From a virus: 35,698 bases of DNA. Shown piece after piece: positions 10,701-19,089 of this stretch; within the stretch, counting starts at the first letter, position 1, and every line of letters begins with the position of its first letter. The notes under the pieces were generated by a model. The model saw nothing but the letters and a program-made list of their open reading frames with translations. It was not told the DNA's origin and did no database searches. The stretch lies in the IMG/VR virus record IMGVR_UViG_3300035670_009334, positions 1-35,698 of that record; one strand, given 5' to 3'. The translations under genes were made by a program, and so were the position numbers.

Positions 10701-13207
10701 CCAGGATCCCAGGCATTGGTTGTCCAATTTCTAGAATATGTAGATGGAGGATACTGGTAGCCAAAACTGTTGGTATAGTTCCATAAAATAATAGACCTTA
10801 AATAAGTATTGACTCCAGCAGTACCACTATTATCCCAGTTAGCAGCACTTGTGAGATAAAGCACAGTGTCTCCATTATTTAGTGGAGCAGCGAGCGTTGT
10901 TAAAGTATTTGCTCTATACATATGATGCTGAGCTGAAATAGCCTGATTGTCTACATCATAGGCTACTGTCATCATAAAATATCTACCAAGACCGTTAAGA
11001 GACTTAGCATCTGCTGTCATCTTGTATCTTTTTTCGGCTAATACAGGCATGAATTCGTCTGTGTATATGGTGCCGGGACCAATAAATCTAAAAGAACCCG
11101 GGGAACTATTAGCTTGAGATCCGTCAAAAACAAAAGAACTAAAATTAGTATTATCTCCAAGAAGAGCAGTACCATTAGTTAGTAAATTTTGTCCTCTAGA
11201 AGCTATGTATGTTTTTGTAGTTCTGTCTGATAAGTCTGTTGTTAAGTTGGTAATTTTATTTTGTGATAGTGTTGGTATGTCTGATTCTATTAGGTCCGCG
11301 CCGGCTGTAACAAGTCCTTTTGAGTCGTAGGCGATTTTAGTTTTGGTGGCGCCGGTAATGGTAGAATTGGAGCTAACTTTATTATTGATTTGTGTTTGAA
11401 TATTACTGCTCGCATTATCTAAATAGCTTAATTCTGTACTAGTAATATCACTAATGACAACCTTACCACTGTCGTTAGACATCAATACTCTGCTGGCTGT
11501 TAAATTATTCGATGTAATTGTACTAGCTGCTCCAGTAATAGCTGATTGGTAACCAACAATAGCATGGTTGCCCCAACCATATGCTGTATTCCAGTTACTA
11601 CTATTTCCGCCAGATGCTTTTATCACACCACTAACATCTAATTTTGCTGATGGAGAAACTGTGCCTATACCGACATTACCATCAGTATTTACAACAACAT
11701 TTTGTTCGTATGTATTAGATGAACTAGCTCCCAAAATAACAGGACCCGCATAATTGTATATACTAAGAGCATTAGCTCCACCATAAGATGTTGTCGCTGA
11801 ACCATTGTGTTGAATAAAAGAGTATTTATTGTTATTATTATTGAATCCTATATATCCATATAGACCAGAGTTGTTATGTTTAATATCTAGCGAAGCGGAA
11901 GATGACAAAGATTGTATTTGAGCAGAGGTTTGGGCGCTACTTTGTACATGTAGTGTAGTGGTTGGTGCAATTGTTCCTATGCCCACACGGCTACCATTAT
12001 CATAGATAATACCAGTACTAATAATATTATTACCTACCCACTTGGTAACATATCCTAACGACCCTGTTCCTTCTATTAAATTACCAGCATTAATATCTGC
12101 CCAAACAACGTTACCGGCACCATCTGTTTGTAGTACTTGATCGGCAAAACCATCAATAGTAGGAAAAACAAATGAATTATTAACAGATAATACTGTAAAG
12201 TTACCGCTAGGACTAGAAATAGGTCCAGTAAAATTAGCTCCCGATAAGTTTGCTTTATTTGCTAAGCCACTAGTGACTGTAGCACTAAAATTGGCATCAT
12301 TTCCTAGGGCAGTAGCCAGTTCCTGTAAGGTGTCTAATGTTTCTGGAGCAGAATTAACTAGGTTGCTGATTTCTGTACGAACAAAACTTGTGCTGGCGAT
12401 TTGATTGTTGTTTGTTCCGCTGGGCGCTGTAGGAACTAAGGGCGTTCCTGTAAATAGGGGACTGGTGTTAAAAACCAATAATCCTGTGCCGGTTTCATCG
12501 TTTATAACCGAAGCCAGTTGCGACGAAGATGTTATTCCGAATTGGTTCAATGTTCCTGTAATAGGAGCATATATACTATCCACTAGTCCACTAACACTAC
12601 TATTAAAATCAGTTATGCTTGAGGACGTGTGGGTATGCCCAACTATACTATAGTCGCCTGTTGGCTGTTTATTATTTAATTCTGTTTGTAAATTTTGTAT
12701 ATCACTAATTGAATGATTATGACCAACAACAGAATAATTACCGGTTGGCTGTAATCCTGTAGCACTTATAGTAAGCGTATTAAGTTCTTCCTGGTAATTT
12801 AGATCAATATATGAACCAGCTTGTAACAGGTTACCCACACGGGTGTCTACTTGTTCTCCTGTTAATCCAAAAGTACCGGTAACACTAATAGTAAATTCAC
12901 CATTATTATTGATAACGTCAATACCACTACCAGCTTCAAGATTGGTTACCGTTAACAAGCCACTAACTGTTTCACTAAAATTTGTAATGTCATCAACAAT
13001 ATGAGCATGGCCACTTATACTAATACCTGTGCCGTTAATTGATAAAGACGAAAAATCTCCGCTGGAACTTGGTAGCCAAGCTCCACTAGAAACAGAGTAT
13101 CTTAAAAACTGACCATCAGCAAGACCCAACAGATTGACATCGCTATTGTCGTCAATAGATCCTGTAATATTGTCTAGTTTTTGTATGTTAGTATAGTTTT
13201 TTGACAT
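7742..13207 (-). CDS. Giant tail fibre protein with GIGT repeats and paired DVYYNGIKL modules
   Basis: 1821 aa. The N-terminal third is a repetitive fibre shaft with coiled stretches (NLQTELNNKQPTGDYS). About nine copies of a G[IV]GT..P...L.V.G repeat lie between residues 405 and 1450 (e.g. NVGIGTVSPSAKLDVSG), as in long fibres that often end in S74 chaperone domains; no such chaperone is seen here. Around residues 670-940 the repeats are interrupted by an unrelated domain starting RGQNLLTNGTALLGDN, probably carbohydrate-binding. Three units carry FNESG..DFRVEGDTD.NL. Two modules with DVYYNGIKLLSGTDY and VFLNGVKLIDGTDF lie near residues 1566 and 1642. The last 100 residues are paralogous to the end of the 544-aa fibre. 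Host-binding function is inferred. Confidence 0.88.
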   Translation of the reverse strand: MSKNYTNIQKLDNITGSIDDNSDVNLLGLADGQFLRYSVSSGAWLPSSSGDFSSLSINGTGISISGHAHIVDDITNFSETVSGLLTVTNLEAGSGIDVINNNGEFTISVTGTFGLTGEQVDTRVGNLLQAGSYIDLNYQEELNTLTISATGLQPTGNYSVVGHNHSISDIQNLQTELNNKQPTGDYSIVGHTHTSSSITDFNSSVSGLVDSIYAPITGTLNQFGITSSSQLASVINDETGTGLLVFNTSPLFTGTPLVPTAPSGTNNNQIASTSFVRTEISNLVNSAPETLDTLQELATALGNDANFSATVTSGLANKANLSGANFTGPISSPSGNFTVLSVNNSFVFPTIDGFADQVLQTDGAGNVVWADINAGNLIEGTGSLGYVTKWVGNNIISTGIIYDNGSRVGIGTIAPTTTLHVQSSAQTSAQIQSLSSSASLDIKHNNSGLYGYIGFNNNNNKYSFIQHNGSATTSYGGANALSIYNYAGPVILGASSSNTYEQNVVVNTDGNVGIGTVSPSAKLDVSGVIKASGGNSSNWNTAYGWGNHAIVGYQSAITGAASTITSNNLTASRVLMSNDSGKVVISDITSTELSYLDNASSNIQTQINNKVSSNSTITGATKTKIAYDSKGLVTAGADLIESDIPTLSQNKITNLTTDLSDRTTKTYIASRGQNLLTNGTALLGDNTNFSSFVFDGSQANSSPGSFRFIGPGTIYTDEFMPVLAEKRYKMTADAKSLNGLGRYFMMTVAYDVDNQAISAQHHMYRANTLTTLAAPLNNGDTVLYLTSAANWDNSGTAGVNTYLRSIILWNYTNSFGYQYPPSTYSRNWTTNAWDPGSINFVNNTITLRVPWAGGTVPSGTYLSNGSSGSSFKYNVLSNTLLNTTWTTYTGVMEGVDYSGTNVQTKFPPGTAKIKMGWLMNYLGTGETAWFTNMVVTLDDLAYSSIYDNGTNIGIGTSSPASKLHIVGDTTIEGSMRWDYPGKPLDSSVGVLGYLRLYDETGAYAGLGVSSSSFNIGASGAINFRTLTNGVERLYIDTAGNVTFNESGLNSDFRVEGDTDQNLLFVDASADDVGIGTNTPLDKLTIQPANATTDLIGMSLLRNSSWGSSYQNKYLSYTWRDNANVVAAIGARYDGNTVNIDFHSLYNNAHKTSADVVMSIHGDGNVGIGTIIPSANLHVSGGVKFDSFMRVPNIGQIMPGTVSGFIITDGDYLGYTNSLTDYLGDIGIGTGVPTARLNVEGGNVVFNDLGNNYNFRVEGDNDANLLFVQASGDRIGIGTSSPASKLHVNGEIRASGNLVPATDNTGAVGTAALTWNNGQFTNLTVDSTLTVTSTLNVRAAIDLADNDILRFGDADDWEMYHNGVGNFIDLTVGDLIIRDDATAGDPVRMVIQRAGNVGIGTNSPTSILTVDSGNVVFNESGGNFDFRVEGDTDENLVSVDASSDRVGIGILVPQAKLDVRGSLYANDVVTLGSGSIPLPRRPIELLNHTNIDQLSIKLRTTAQGNWVSGYTFPTADGTSGQTLVTNGSGVVSWSSAGSNNLTRGSFDLTQSTGTFNVDGGYNVGTLDVYYNGIKLLSGTDYTATNGTSFTLTNVATSGDVVEYVALNASTSAVGNTTLGSVTATNSQSVFNVTNGYTAGGLAVFLNGVKLIDGTDFTATNGTSFTLTSPASSGDIVDYIAYGAVVASSNLQKTGDTMTGNLTIGNGSDLIVEGDLIVAKYKEGFVNGGNSSTSKTIDITSGTLQTVTLTDNCTFTMPSVEAGRSFTLLLKTGTGSFTSTFTGVKWPNDSAPTITTTASKLDILTFVSDGTNWYGNISQNYSV

Positions 13208-13248
13208 TAAATATTGGTTCCTATCAATTTAATAATACACCTTGTTGT

Positions 13249-14883
13249 TTAACCATAATTTTGACCATATGAACCATACCAATAAGTACCATCGCTAATA
13301 AAAGTTAAAATATCAACCTTAGACGCAGAAGTAGTAATAGTAGGAGGGGTAGAGTTGTACCATAAAATACCACTAAAAGATGCAGAAAAATTACCTGCAC
13401 CAGTATTTAAAAATAGCTTAAAATTTTGACCAGTTGATACTGGTGGCATAATAAATGTACAATTATTGGTCAGCGTATAAACTTGAATAGCTCCGTCGTC
13501 TAAGCTAATAGTTTGAGAAGCTCCACTATTACCATTGTTGTGAAGTTTTTCTGATATAGAAGAAACAACTATATCTCCATCAATACGACAATCTCCTACA
13601 ACATGCAGCTTACCAGACGGTGATGATGTTCCTATTCCTATATTAGAACCGTTATCGTATATTGAACCACTAGTTAGTGTTGTGCTATCGATCCATCTAG
13701 CCACCAAATTACCAGAACCGGAACCATTAATAGACTGAATAAAATTACTGCCAGAATATCCTGCTATCCATTCTACTATATCTCCACTCACCGCCGTACT
13801 ATCTAATGTAAAAGAGGATCCTCCATTGGCTGTATAATCATCATTTATTAAAAGTTTAAAACCATTGTAATATACATCTAGGTTGCCAGAAGAATAAGTG
13901 CCACCAATATCAAAAGTATTTTTAGATACAGAAACAATTTCATAGCCTTTAATTGATTGACTTCCAGCCCCACTAATTTCCAATATATCTCCGCTTAAAG
14001 CAACTGACACAGAACCGACACCCGTGATATTTAAATATGGGATGACAGCAGATCCTGTTACAGACACCTCTGTTGCTGAAGAGCTAGAACCAACACCACT
14101 AACTGTTGACCAAATAAGATTACCTGAGCCATCTGTTTTTAGATACTGGTTTGGAGAACCGTCTGTATTAGGCAAAGCGTAAGTGTTATTTATAATCAAG
14201 CCATCAAAACGTCCTGTTCCAGCAACATCGAGTTTATATTGAGGACTAGATAGTCCTATGCCAATATTTTGACCGTTATCATATATAATACCACTAGTAA
14301 GAGTATTAGACGAATCCCATTTGGACAAATAATTAATTGATCCGCTACCGATATTAGTTATAGGAGAATATGAGTTACTACCGGCGTATCCAGCTATCCA
14401 CTCTATAGTGTCTCCGCTAATTGCAGTATTATTTAAAATAAAACTAGAACCACCGTTAGCTATATAATCATCATTAATTAATAGTTTTATACCGTTTTGG
14501 TAAACGTCTAGTGAGCCGGAAACATAGTTTTGCCCAAGCTCAAAAACGTTTTTGCTGTCTGATAATACCTCATATCCTCTAACAGATAAAACAGCATTAT
14601 TAGCATCAGATCCACTAATTTTAATATCGGTACCATCTAATACAATAGAAACTGATCCTAGTCCTAAAAAATTAGCAGCATTAAGCTGAGCAGAACCGGT
14701 AACAAAAATGGGTGTTCCTCTACCTAGTTCAACTAGTCCAGACCAAGGAGTGACTCCATCTCCTATCTTAAAAAGATTTTCAGATGTATCATATCCTGGT
14801 TCGCCACTGGCCAGCACAGGATTGGTCTCTAACCACTCGCTACTGGGCCCTCGTCTAAATTGTATGGTCGTATTAGCTGGCAT
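13249..14883 (-). CDS. Tail fibre with Mtd-like N-terminal domain
   Basis: 544 aa. Residues 1-53 (TIQFRRGPSSEWLETNPVLA, GEPGYDTSENLFKIGDGVTP) match the N-terminal domain of the Bordetella phage major tropism determinant and relatives, which attaches a fibre to the tail. Two ~215-residue halves follow, each with DVY.NG[IF]KLLINDDY (near 124 and 339) and a GIG.SSP..KL.V.G repeat (near 209 and 414), so the gene looks internally duplicated. The last 80 residues (TLTNNCTFIMPPVSTG, ILTFISDGTYWYG) are paralogous to the end of the 1821-aa fibre. No C-type lectin fold is seen. A promoter precedes it in the 145-base gap. Probable role: adhesin or fibre base. Confidence 0.87.
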   Translation of the reverse strand: MPANTTIQFRRGPSSEWLETNPVLASGEPGYDTSENLFKIGDGVTPWSGLVELGRGTPIFVTGSAQLNAANFLGLGSVSIVLDGTDIKISGSDANNAVLSVRGYEVLSDSKNVFELGQNYVSGSLDVYQNGIKLLINDDYIANGGSSFILNNTAISGDTIEWIAGYAGSNSYSPITNIGSGSINYLSKWDSSNTLTSGIIYDNGQNIGIGLSSPQYKLDVAGTGRFDGLIINNTYALPNTDGSPNQYLKTDGSGNLIWSTVSGVGSSSSATEVSVTGSAVIPYLNITGVGSVSVALSGDILEISGAGSQSIKGYEIVSVSKNTFDIGGTYSSGNLDVYYNGFKLLINDDYTANGGSSFTLDSTAVSGDIVEWIAGYSGSNFIQSINGSGSGNLVARWIDSTTLTSGSIYDNGSNIGIGTSSPSGKLHVVGDCRIDGDIVVSSISEKLHNNGNSGASQTISLDDGAIQVYTLTNNCTFIMPPVSTGQNFKLFLNTGAGNFSASFSGILWYNSTPPTITTSASKVDILTFISDGTYWYGSYGQNYG

Positions 14884-14927
14884 TGTATATCTTTGCTTAA
14901 GGGGCTTACGTCAAAACTTACTAATAG

Positions 14928-14955
14928 ATTATATATTATCCCTTTCGTTTGTTAA
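14928..14955 (-). promoter_or_regulatory. Sigma-70-type promoter ahead of the 544-aa fibre gene
   Basis: On the minus strand TTAACA (14955-14950) is followed after 16 bases by a perfect TATAAT (14933-14928). It lies 45 bases upstream of ATG at 14883 in a 145-base gap, one of the few sizeable gaps in the structural operon, and could boost the downstream fibre genes independently. Confidence 0.5.
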
Positions 14956-15003
14956 TGAGGTTTTGCGCCCTATAAACAAATAATGCAAATGCGAATGAGG
15001 TTT
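14954..15003. repeat. Direct repeat AATGAGGTTT, two copies
   Basis: AATGAGGTTT occurs at 14954-14963 and again at 14994-15003, exactly 40 bp apart, just upstream of (and touching the -35 of) the promoter for the 544-aa fibre gene. The position suggests a regulator-binding pair, but two 10-mers in AT-rich DNA are weak evidence. Confidence 0.35.
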
Positions 15004-15028
15004 AGTTGTGTAGTTTAGCAACATAAGC

Positions 15029-16780
15029 TTATGGAGTTCCTCCATCAACAAAAGATATTACTATGTTTTGAGTACCGTCAAAACTAGTCCCATTGATAGT
15101 CCTTGATGTTTGTAGTTTAGTAGCACTACTAGCGTTACCGGTTAATTCTCCATATAAATTAGTACTAGCAAAACTAGCAACCCCAGTTATTGCTGTAACA
15201 GTATCTCCAAGAGCAACGGAAACATCTCCGATAGTAATGCTATCATTAACTAATTGAGCATTGTCAACACCACTGGTTTTGATACTAATCAAACCGTTAG
15301 TGGCGGAAAAATCATCGCTATCAAATTGAGCAACGCCCTTTTGGGATGTTGAGGCATCTTGTATTGAACTAGTGATAACACCAGAAACTCTACCGTATGC
15401 ATCTCTACCAACAGTTTGCACAAACGATAGTCCTACAGCACCGGTAGAATCTGTTTGTGTTACTGTATCTAGATCTATGCTATCAGCATTAACAACAATT
15501 CGACCTGTTGTACCAACAGCATCTATGGTATTACCATTTTTAATTAAACCACCACCAGCTGTAATTTGACCAGCGCCGCTAAATTGAGCAAACGACAGGT
15601 TTGTTGTTCCCAGAACTATAGTGTCATTAGTGGTTAAAACCCATCCACTATCAGCATGTGTGTCGCCTTCACTAACAAATGTGAACATACCAGAAGTAAC
15701 TTCAACATCAGAATCCGCATCGCTAGCTCTGCTCCAAGAAGTTTCAGAAACGACATATATACCGTTTTCACTAGCTGTACTTTGATCCTTGACTAATACT
15801 CTATCTCCAGCAACAACAGAAACATTATCAATAGTTTGTGTTCCGCTTAGAGTGATATTAGTTGTAGTAGCAACTCTTACACTTTGTTTGACGTCTAATC
15901 CGCTTCGAGCAGCGTCTACGTAGGCTTTAGTTGCCGCATCACTATCAGCAGTAGGTGTTGCTAAGTTGGTAATTTTATTGTTATTTAGAGAAACATCAGC
16001 TGTTGGCGCTGACATTTGATCAAGACGATTAGTTCTAACCTGAGTATCAAAATCATTAATATTACTAGCAACTAAACCACTACCAGACACAGTCAAGTCC
16101 CCAGTAATAGTAACTATGCCACTAAGAGAAGGACTATCAGAAAAGACCAATTGACCAGAGCCGGTTTCGTCTGTAACCAATGCTCGCAAATTACTACTTG
16201 TAGCGTTTAGTAAAAAGTTTTCTGCTTCTGTAGTTAAATCGGTAATATCCGCTAATTGAATAGACGGATCGCTCAAAGACAGGGTGGTATATCCAGTATC
16301 GTCATCATAACTAACACTAATGCCACTAACACCTATTAGATATGTTCCTATGGCGTCTTGTACTTCTTCTGTTCCTAGTGTGCTATTAATAGTTAGGGTA
16401 TTAGCATTATCATCATAACTAAGAGATATATTAGTGCCAGCTTGTAATAGATTAGATACTCTATCATCAACTCCTTCAGCGAAATCGGTAATATCGGCTA
16501 CTTGTATAGTAGGATCACACAAACTAATCGTAATTGATGATCCGTTATCGCCGGGGGTTAAACAAATACCACTACCAGCAAGAAAACCGGTGGGTACAAC
16601 AGCAGCATATGGTAATGACGCCCATGGTGTAGATCCGTCTCCAATTTTAAATCTACGAGTATCTGTTTCGTAGCCCATTTCTCCTTGATAAAGAATGCCT
16701 TCTCCTAATACCTGATCATCCGAAGCATTCCATTGAGCCAATGTTCCTCTACGAACCTGAATTAATGTTTGTACAGCCAT
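15029..16780 (-). CDS. Tail fibre with Mtd-like N-terminal domain and phage fibre shaft
   Basis: 583 aa. Residues 1-58 (LIQVRRGTLAQWNAS, GEMGYETDTRRFKIGDGSTP) form the same Mtd-type N-terminal attachment domain as the next gene. Then come beta-rich shaft repeats (GISVSYDDDTGYTTLSLSDP) and a region common in tail fibres: NKITNLATPTADSDAATKAY, VDAARSGLDVKQSVRVATTT, DRVLVKDQSTASENGIYVV. The C-terminus (SRTINGTSFDGTQNIVI) is a frequent fibre ending. The start at 16780 is supported by AAAGGGTAAGAAACC ahead of ATG. Just upstream lies a tetranucleotide repeat. It is the first of four consecutive large adhesin genes, possibly the proximal part of the fibre. Assembly order is inference. Confidence 0.87.
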   Translation of the reverse strand: MAVQTLIQVRRGTLAQWNASDDQVLGEGILYQGEMGYETDTRRFKIGDGSTPWASLPYAAVVPTGFLAGSGICLTPGDNGSSITISLCDPTIQVADITDFAEGVDDRVSNLLQAGTNISLSYDDNANTLTINSTLGTEEVQDAIGTYLIGVSGISVSYDDDTGYTTLSLSDPSIQLADITDLTTEAENFLLNATSSNLRALVTDETGSGQLVFSDSPSLSGIVTITGDLTVSGSGLVASNINDFDTQVRTNRLDQMSAPTADVSLNNNKITNLATPTADSDAATKAYVDAARSGLDVKQSVRVATTTNITLSGTQTIDNVSVVAGDRVLVKDQSTASENGIYVVSETSWSRASDADSDVEVTSGMFTFVSEGDTHADSGWVLTTNDTIVLGTTNLSFAQFSGAGQITAGGGLIKNGNTIDAVGTTGRIVVNADSIDLDTVTQTDSTGAVGLSFVQTVGRDAYGRVSGVITSSIQDASTSQKGVAQFDSDDFSATNGLISIKTSGVDNAQLVNDSITIGDVSVALGDTVTAITGVASFASTNLYGELTGNASSATKLQTSRTINGTSFDGTQNIVISFVDGGTP

Positions 16781-16796
16781 GGTTTCTTACCCTTTA

Positions 16797-16816
16797 TGTT
16801 TGTTTGTTTGTTTGTT
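16797..16816. repeat. Tetranucleotide tandem repeat (TGTT)5 upstream of a fibre gene
   Basis: Five perfect TGTT units lie in the leader of the 583-aa fibre gene, ending three bases before its AAAGGG ribosome-binding site (minus-strand sense AACA repeats). Such tracts can change length by slippage and so alter leader length or structure. Five units is a modest tract. Confidence 0.7.
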
Positions 16817-16828
16817 TTCTGTGACGTT

Positions 16829-17092
16829 TTATGGAGAACCACAATCAAAATTATAACTGTCCAAATATTCATTCAAGCCATCAATTCTTGTTACTGATAA
16901 ATTTCCAACAATTTTTGACATTGGAATGTCATCTGGTAAATCTGATGCTAGAATTTTTTCTGTATTTACAATTTCCAAATTAAATGCGTTAAATTTTTCT
17001 ATTTCAATATTATTAACAATAGAACCAAATGATGTCTCAACTTCCAAAATATTTATAGAAGGCTCAAGAATGTCTATGATGAAATTACTCAT
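16829..17092 (-). CDS. Small tail protein of unknown function
   Basis: 87 aa, with ATG overlapping the TGA of the upstream 134-aa gene (ATGA junction at 17089-17092), so probably translationally coupled. The N-terminal half is beta-like with alternating hydrophobics (IIDILEPSINILEVETSFG). The C-terminal half (DDIPMSKIVGNLSVTRIDGL) recalls the linker segments that hold fibre trimers in register. Its position directly before the fibre cluster suggests an adaptor between baseplate and fibre. I do not recognise a named family. Confidence 0.75.
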   Translation of the reverse strand: MSNFIIDILEPSINILEVETSFGSIVNNIEIEKFNAFNLEIVNTEKILASDLPDDIPMSKIVGNLSVTRIDGLNEYLDSYNFDCGSP

Positions 17093-17493
17093 AAATCACA
17101 GTCCAATAATTGTGAAGATTGGCTAAAGCGCTTGGCTATATTTACTGTACCAAAAAGTATTCTTGTAGTAAATTTACCTCCTCCAGCATACAAATCATCA
17201 GGACTTTGTAACTCAAGATCATATTTTGCGCTACTAAAAGTAAATGAATTAGTTGTATTGGCCGGAATCATAAGTGTTAGTTTGCCCGCTGGGGCGTCAA
17301 TGCTAAATTGATATACACTATAATCGATATTATTGGAACTGAACACCTGAGTAGTATTCGAATTGGTTTTCCAGACTAACCTGGCACACCAATTAGTTAA
17401 ATTAACTGGAATACCATTTTGGTCTTTATATATTAAGGAAATCTTAAAAGAAGACCCTTGTTCAATTGTAAAGTCGTATTGAGCTGCTGCCAT
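17089..17493 (-). CDS. Baseplate/fibre-adaptor-like beta-domain protein
   Basis: 134 aa. The pattern DFTIEQGSSFKISLIYKDQN, then PVNLTNWCARLVWK, a FSIDAPAGKLTLMIPANTT segment and KYDLELQSPDD ending in a GTVNIA strand resembles the small immunoglobulin-like domain found at the N-terminus of phage baseplate and tail-adaptor proteins (LTG..ar...R, G.itL..T, YDlel). It is the first gene after the terminator that ends the capsid genes, opening the tail-fibre segment. Function by resemblance only. Confidence 0.75.
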   Translation of the reverse strand: MAAAQYDFTIEQGSSFKISLIYKDQNGIPVNLTNWCARLVWKTNSNTTQVFSSNNIDYSVYQFSIDAPAGKLTLMIPANTTNSFTFSSAKYDLELQSPDDLYAGGGKFTTRILFGTVNIAKRFSQSSQLLDCDL

Positions 17494-17536
17494 AATAATG
17501 TTACCCGTGTGAAGGCTTTATTAGTAAAATACACCT

Positions 17537-17570
17537 AAAAAAAAAGCTGGCGCGAACGCCAGCTCTTTTA
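17537..17570 (-). terminator. Intrinsic terminator after the capsid gene
   Basis: Perfect 8-bp stem AGCTGGCG / CGCCAGCT (17545-17552 and 17557-17564) with a four-base loop, read TTCG on the minus strand, followed on that strand by nine T residues. It sits about 20 bases beyond the capsid stop codon and separates the highly expressed head genes from the tail-fibre genes. Confidence 0.92.
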
Positions 17571-17590
17571 TTAACAACAGGCAATAAACA

Positions 17591-18604
17591 TTATAGCGAG
17601 CCCAAAAGCACTCTACGGTTGTCTAGAACAGCAAAGCCTTGCTCGGCCCAACCATAGAAACCGGCTCTCTTTTGACGATGAAGTGTTTCATCTTCAAAAA
17701 TCTGCACTTCTTCGCGAACTGGCATAATAAAGCTGTCTCTCTTGCGGAGATCAAGACCAACAACAATTTCTGCATCGCCAGAAGGTAGCGAGCCACTAAG
17801 GACATCTGTATAGAATTTTTGATATTCTTGTCCTTCACCAAGTTCATCTCGGTCATGAAGGTTAACACCAAACACTCTATTGATAGCACCATCAGCAGCG
17901 GTATAAATCTCACGACGAGTTACTTCGTCAACCTGATCGATACCCCAGTTGCGAATGTCTTCCATAGCTTCTGGAGAAACATATAGGTCGGTAAGCATAC
18001 CTCTGTTATTACTAGCACTATTACCACCACCATTTCGACGCATAACAGTCTTGAGAAGACTGACAAGTCTCTTGGTGAACTGGCCAGCACCAGCATCGCT
18101 ATCATAAACAACAATGTTACGATCTGTACCGGCAGCTAATAGTGTGTGCCAGCCATCATCGTTCATTTTCTTAACAAAAGAGGCTTCTAAAACCTCCATA
18201 GCTCTACCTACAACATCCCAACGAGCATCACGAGCATACTTAAGTAGATAGTCAATCGATGCTCCGATGTCATAGGTTGGAACCATGACATAATCGCCTT
18301 CGATATGACGCTCTGGAATATATCCGTGATTAGGAATGGTATAGGCCACAAAGTCTTTCTCTGTGCCTGGAGCAAGAAAATCGAGTGGAAATTCTGGAGT
18401 AGCACTTTGAGCAAGACGAACTGGCTCGAAAATGTTATCCAAAATATCCCCATTTAGGATACCTTGACGCAACGGAAGCTCTAGGGCTTTGGCAAACTCG
18501 GCGTTGGCCGCTAAGGAAGTCTCCCGGTGCTGAGAACCAGAACGGATCAAAAGATCTGTTAGTTCTGGTGTTGGTTGAAAAGCTTTTGTTTTAACTGCTG
18601 ACAT
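17591..18604 (-). CDS. Major capsid protein (HK97 fold type)
   Basis: 337 aa from ATG at 18604, chosen because AGGGAGAATAAAAAC precedes it, the same signal used by the gene before it; the frame is open up to 18637 but that start lacks a ribosome-binding site and overlaps the previous stop. The long alpha/beta sequence carries an N-arm (ELTDLLIRSGSQHRETSLA), a spine-helix-like region (DYLLKYARDARWDVVGRAME, VLEASFVKKMND) and a C-terminal domain with TDLYVSPEAMEDIRNWGID and EEVQIFEDETLHRQKRAGFY, typical of HK97-type capsid proteins. Neighbours (protease, scaffold, decoration protein upstream; strong terminator downstream) confirm it. It forms the icosahedral shell. Confidence 0.9.
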   Translation of the reverse strand: MSAVKTKAFQPTPELTDLLIRSGSQHRETSLAANAEFAKALELPLRQGILNGDILDNIFEPVRLAQSATPEFPLDFLAPGTEKDFVAYTIPNHGYIPERHIEGDYVMVPTYDIGASIDYLLKYARDARWDVVGRAMEVLEASFVKKMNDDGWHTLLAAGTDRNIVVYDSDAGAGQFTKRLVSLLKTVMRRNGGGNSASNNRGMLTDLYVSPEAMEDIRNWGIDQVDEVTRREIYTAADGAINRVFGVNLHDRDELGEGQEYQKFYTDVLSGSLPSGDAEIVVGLDLRKRDSFIMPVREEVQIFEDETLHRQKRAGFYGWAEQGFAVLDNRRVLLGSL

Positions 18605-18633
18605 GTTTTTATTCTCCCTTGTTATTTTTTGAA

Positions 18634-19086
18634 TCAAAGATTGACTGATACCTTAGCGAAACCATCAGAGTCTACTGAACTCAAGAATGTACCAACCTTT
18701 ACGGAGTCGGTACTGGATGTGCCAATAAGACCACTTGCTCCAACATAGGCGTCAACACCAGCAGTTGGACTAATACCGGGAACCAACATGTCTGTTGTTA
18801 CCTGGCCTTGACGAAGAAGGGTGACCTTGCCACCTACCTGTACTTCATCTCTGTGCCAGTTGATATGTTGTCTGGTTAGGTCTAGATCAACAACATCATT
18901 GAGCAGCACACCGACGGGCTTTGCTCCACTAACGCTAGCAGCATAGCCAACAACAGCACTAGCATCATCCATGGCAACGCCAGCACCGCCAGTGACAACA
19001 GAAGCTACGCCGCCTCTGGTTGCAGTTGTGTTCATGAAGAACGAAATATCTGTCATCAATTCGATACGATCTGGTTTAAGAGCCAT
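18634..19086 (-). CDS. Putative capsid decoration/head-stabilising protein
   Basis: 150 aa, begun by AAGGGAGAATAACAC ahead of ATG at 19086, nearly identical to the capsid gene's ribosome-binding site and consistent with high expression. Rich in Gly, Ala and Val with beta-strand alternation (GGVASVVTGGAGVAMDDASA, KVTLLRQGQVTTDMLVPG). It sits between scaffold and capsid genes, where lambda-like phages place the decoration protein. There is no enzymatic motif. An alternative would be a minor head protein. The role is inferred from position, size and signals. Confidence 0.7.
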   Translation of the reverse strand: MALKPDRIELMTDISFFMNTTATRGGVASVVTGGAGVAMDDASAVVGYAASVSGAKPVGVLLNDVVDLDLTRQHINWHRDEVQVGGKVTLLRQGQVTTDMLVPGISPTAGVDAYVGASGLIGTSSTDSVKVGTFLSSVDSDGFAKVSVNL

Positions 19087-19089
19087 GTG

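Noticed and set aside
13249-16780. Diversity-generating retroelement, because of the Mtd-like N-termini
   Set aside because: No reverse transcriptase, template repeat or C-type lectin variable region is visible; the Mtd-type N-terminus alone is a common fibre attachment domain.
18605-18637. Eleven-residue N-terminal extension of the capsid protein
   Set aside because: That ATG overlaps the previous stop and lacks a ribosome-binding site; the ATG at 18604 has AGGGAGA like its neighbour.
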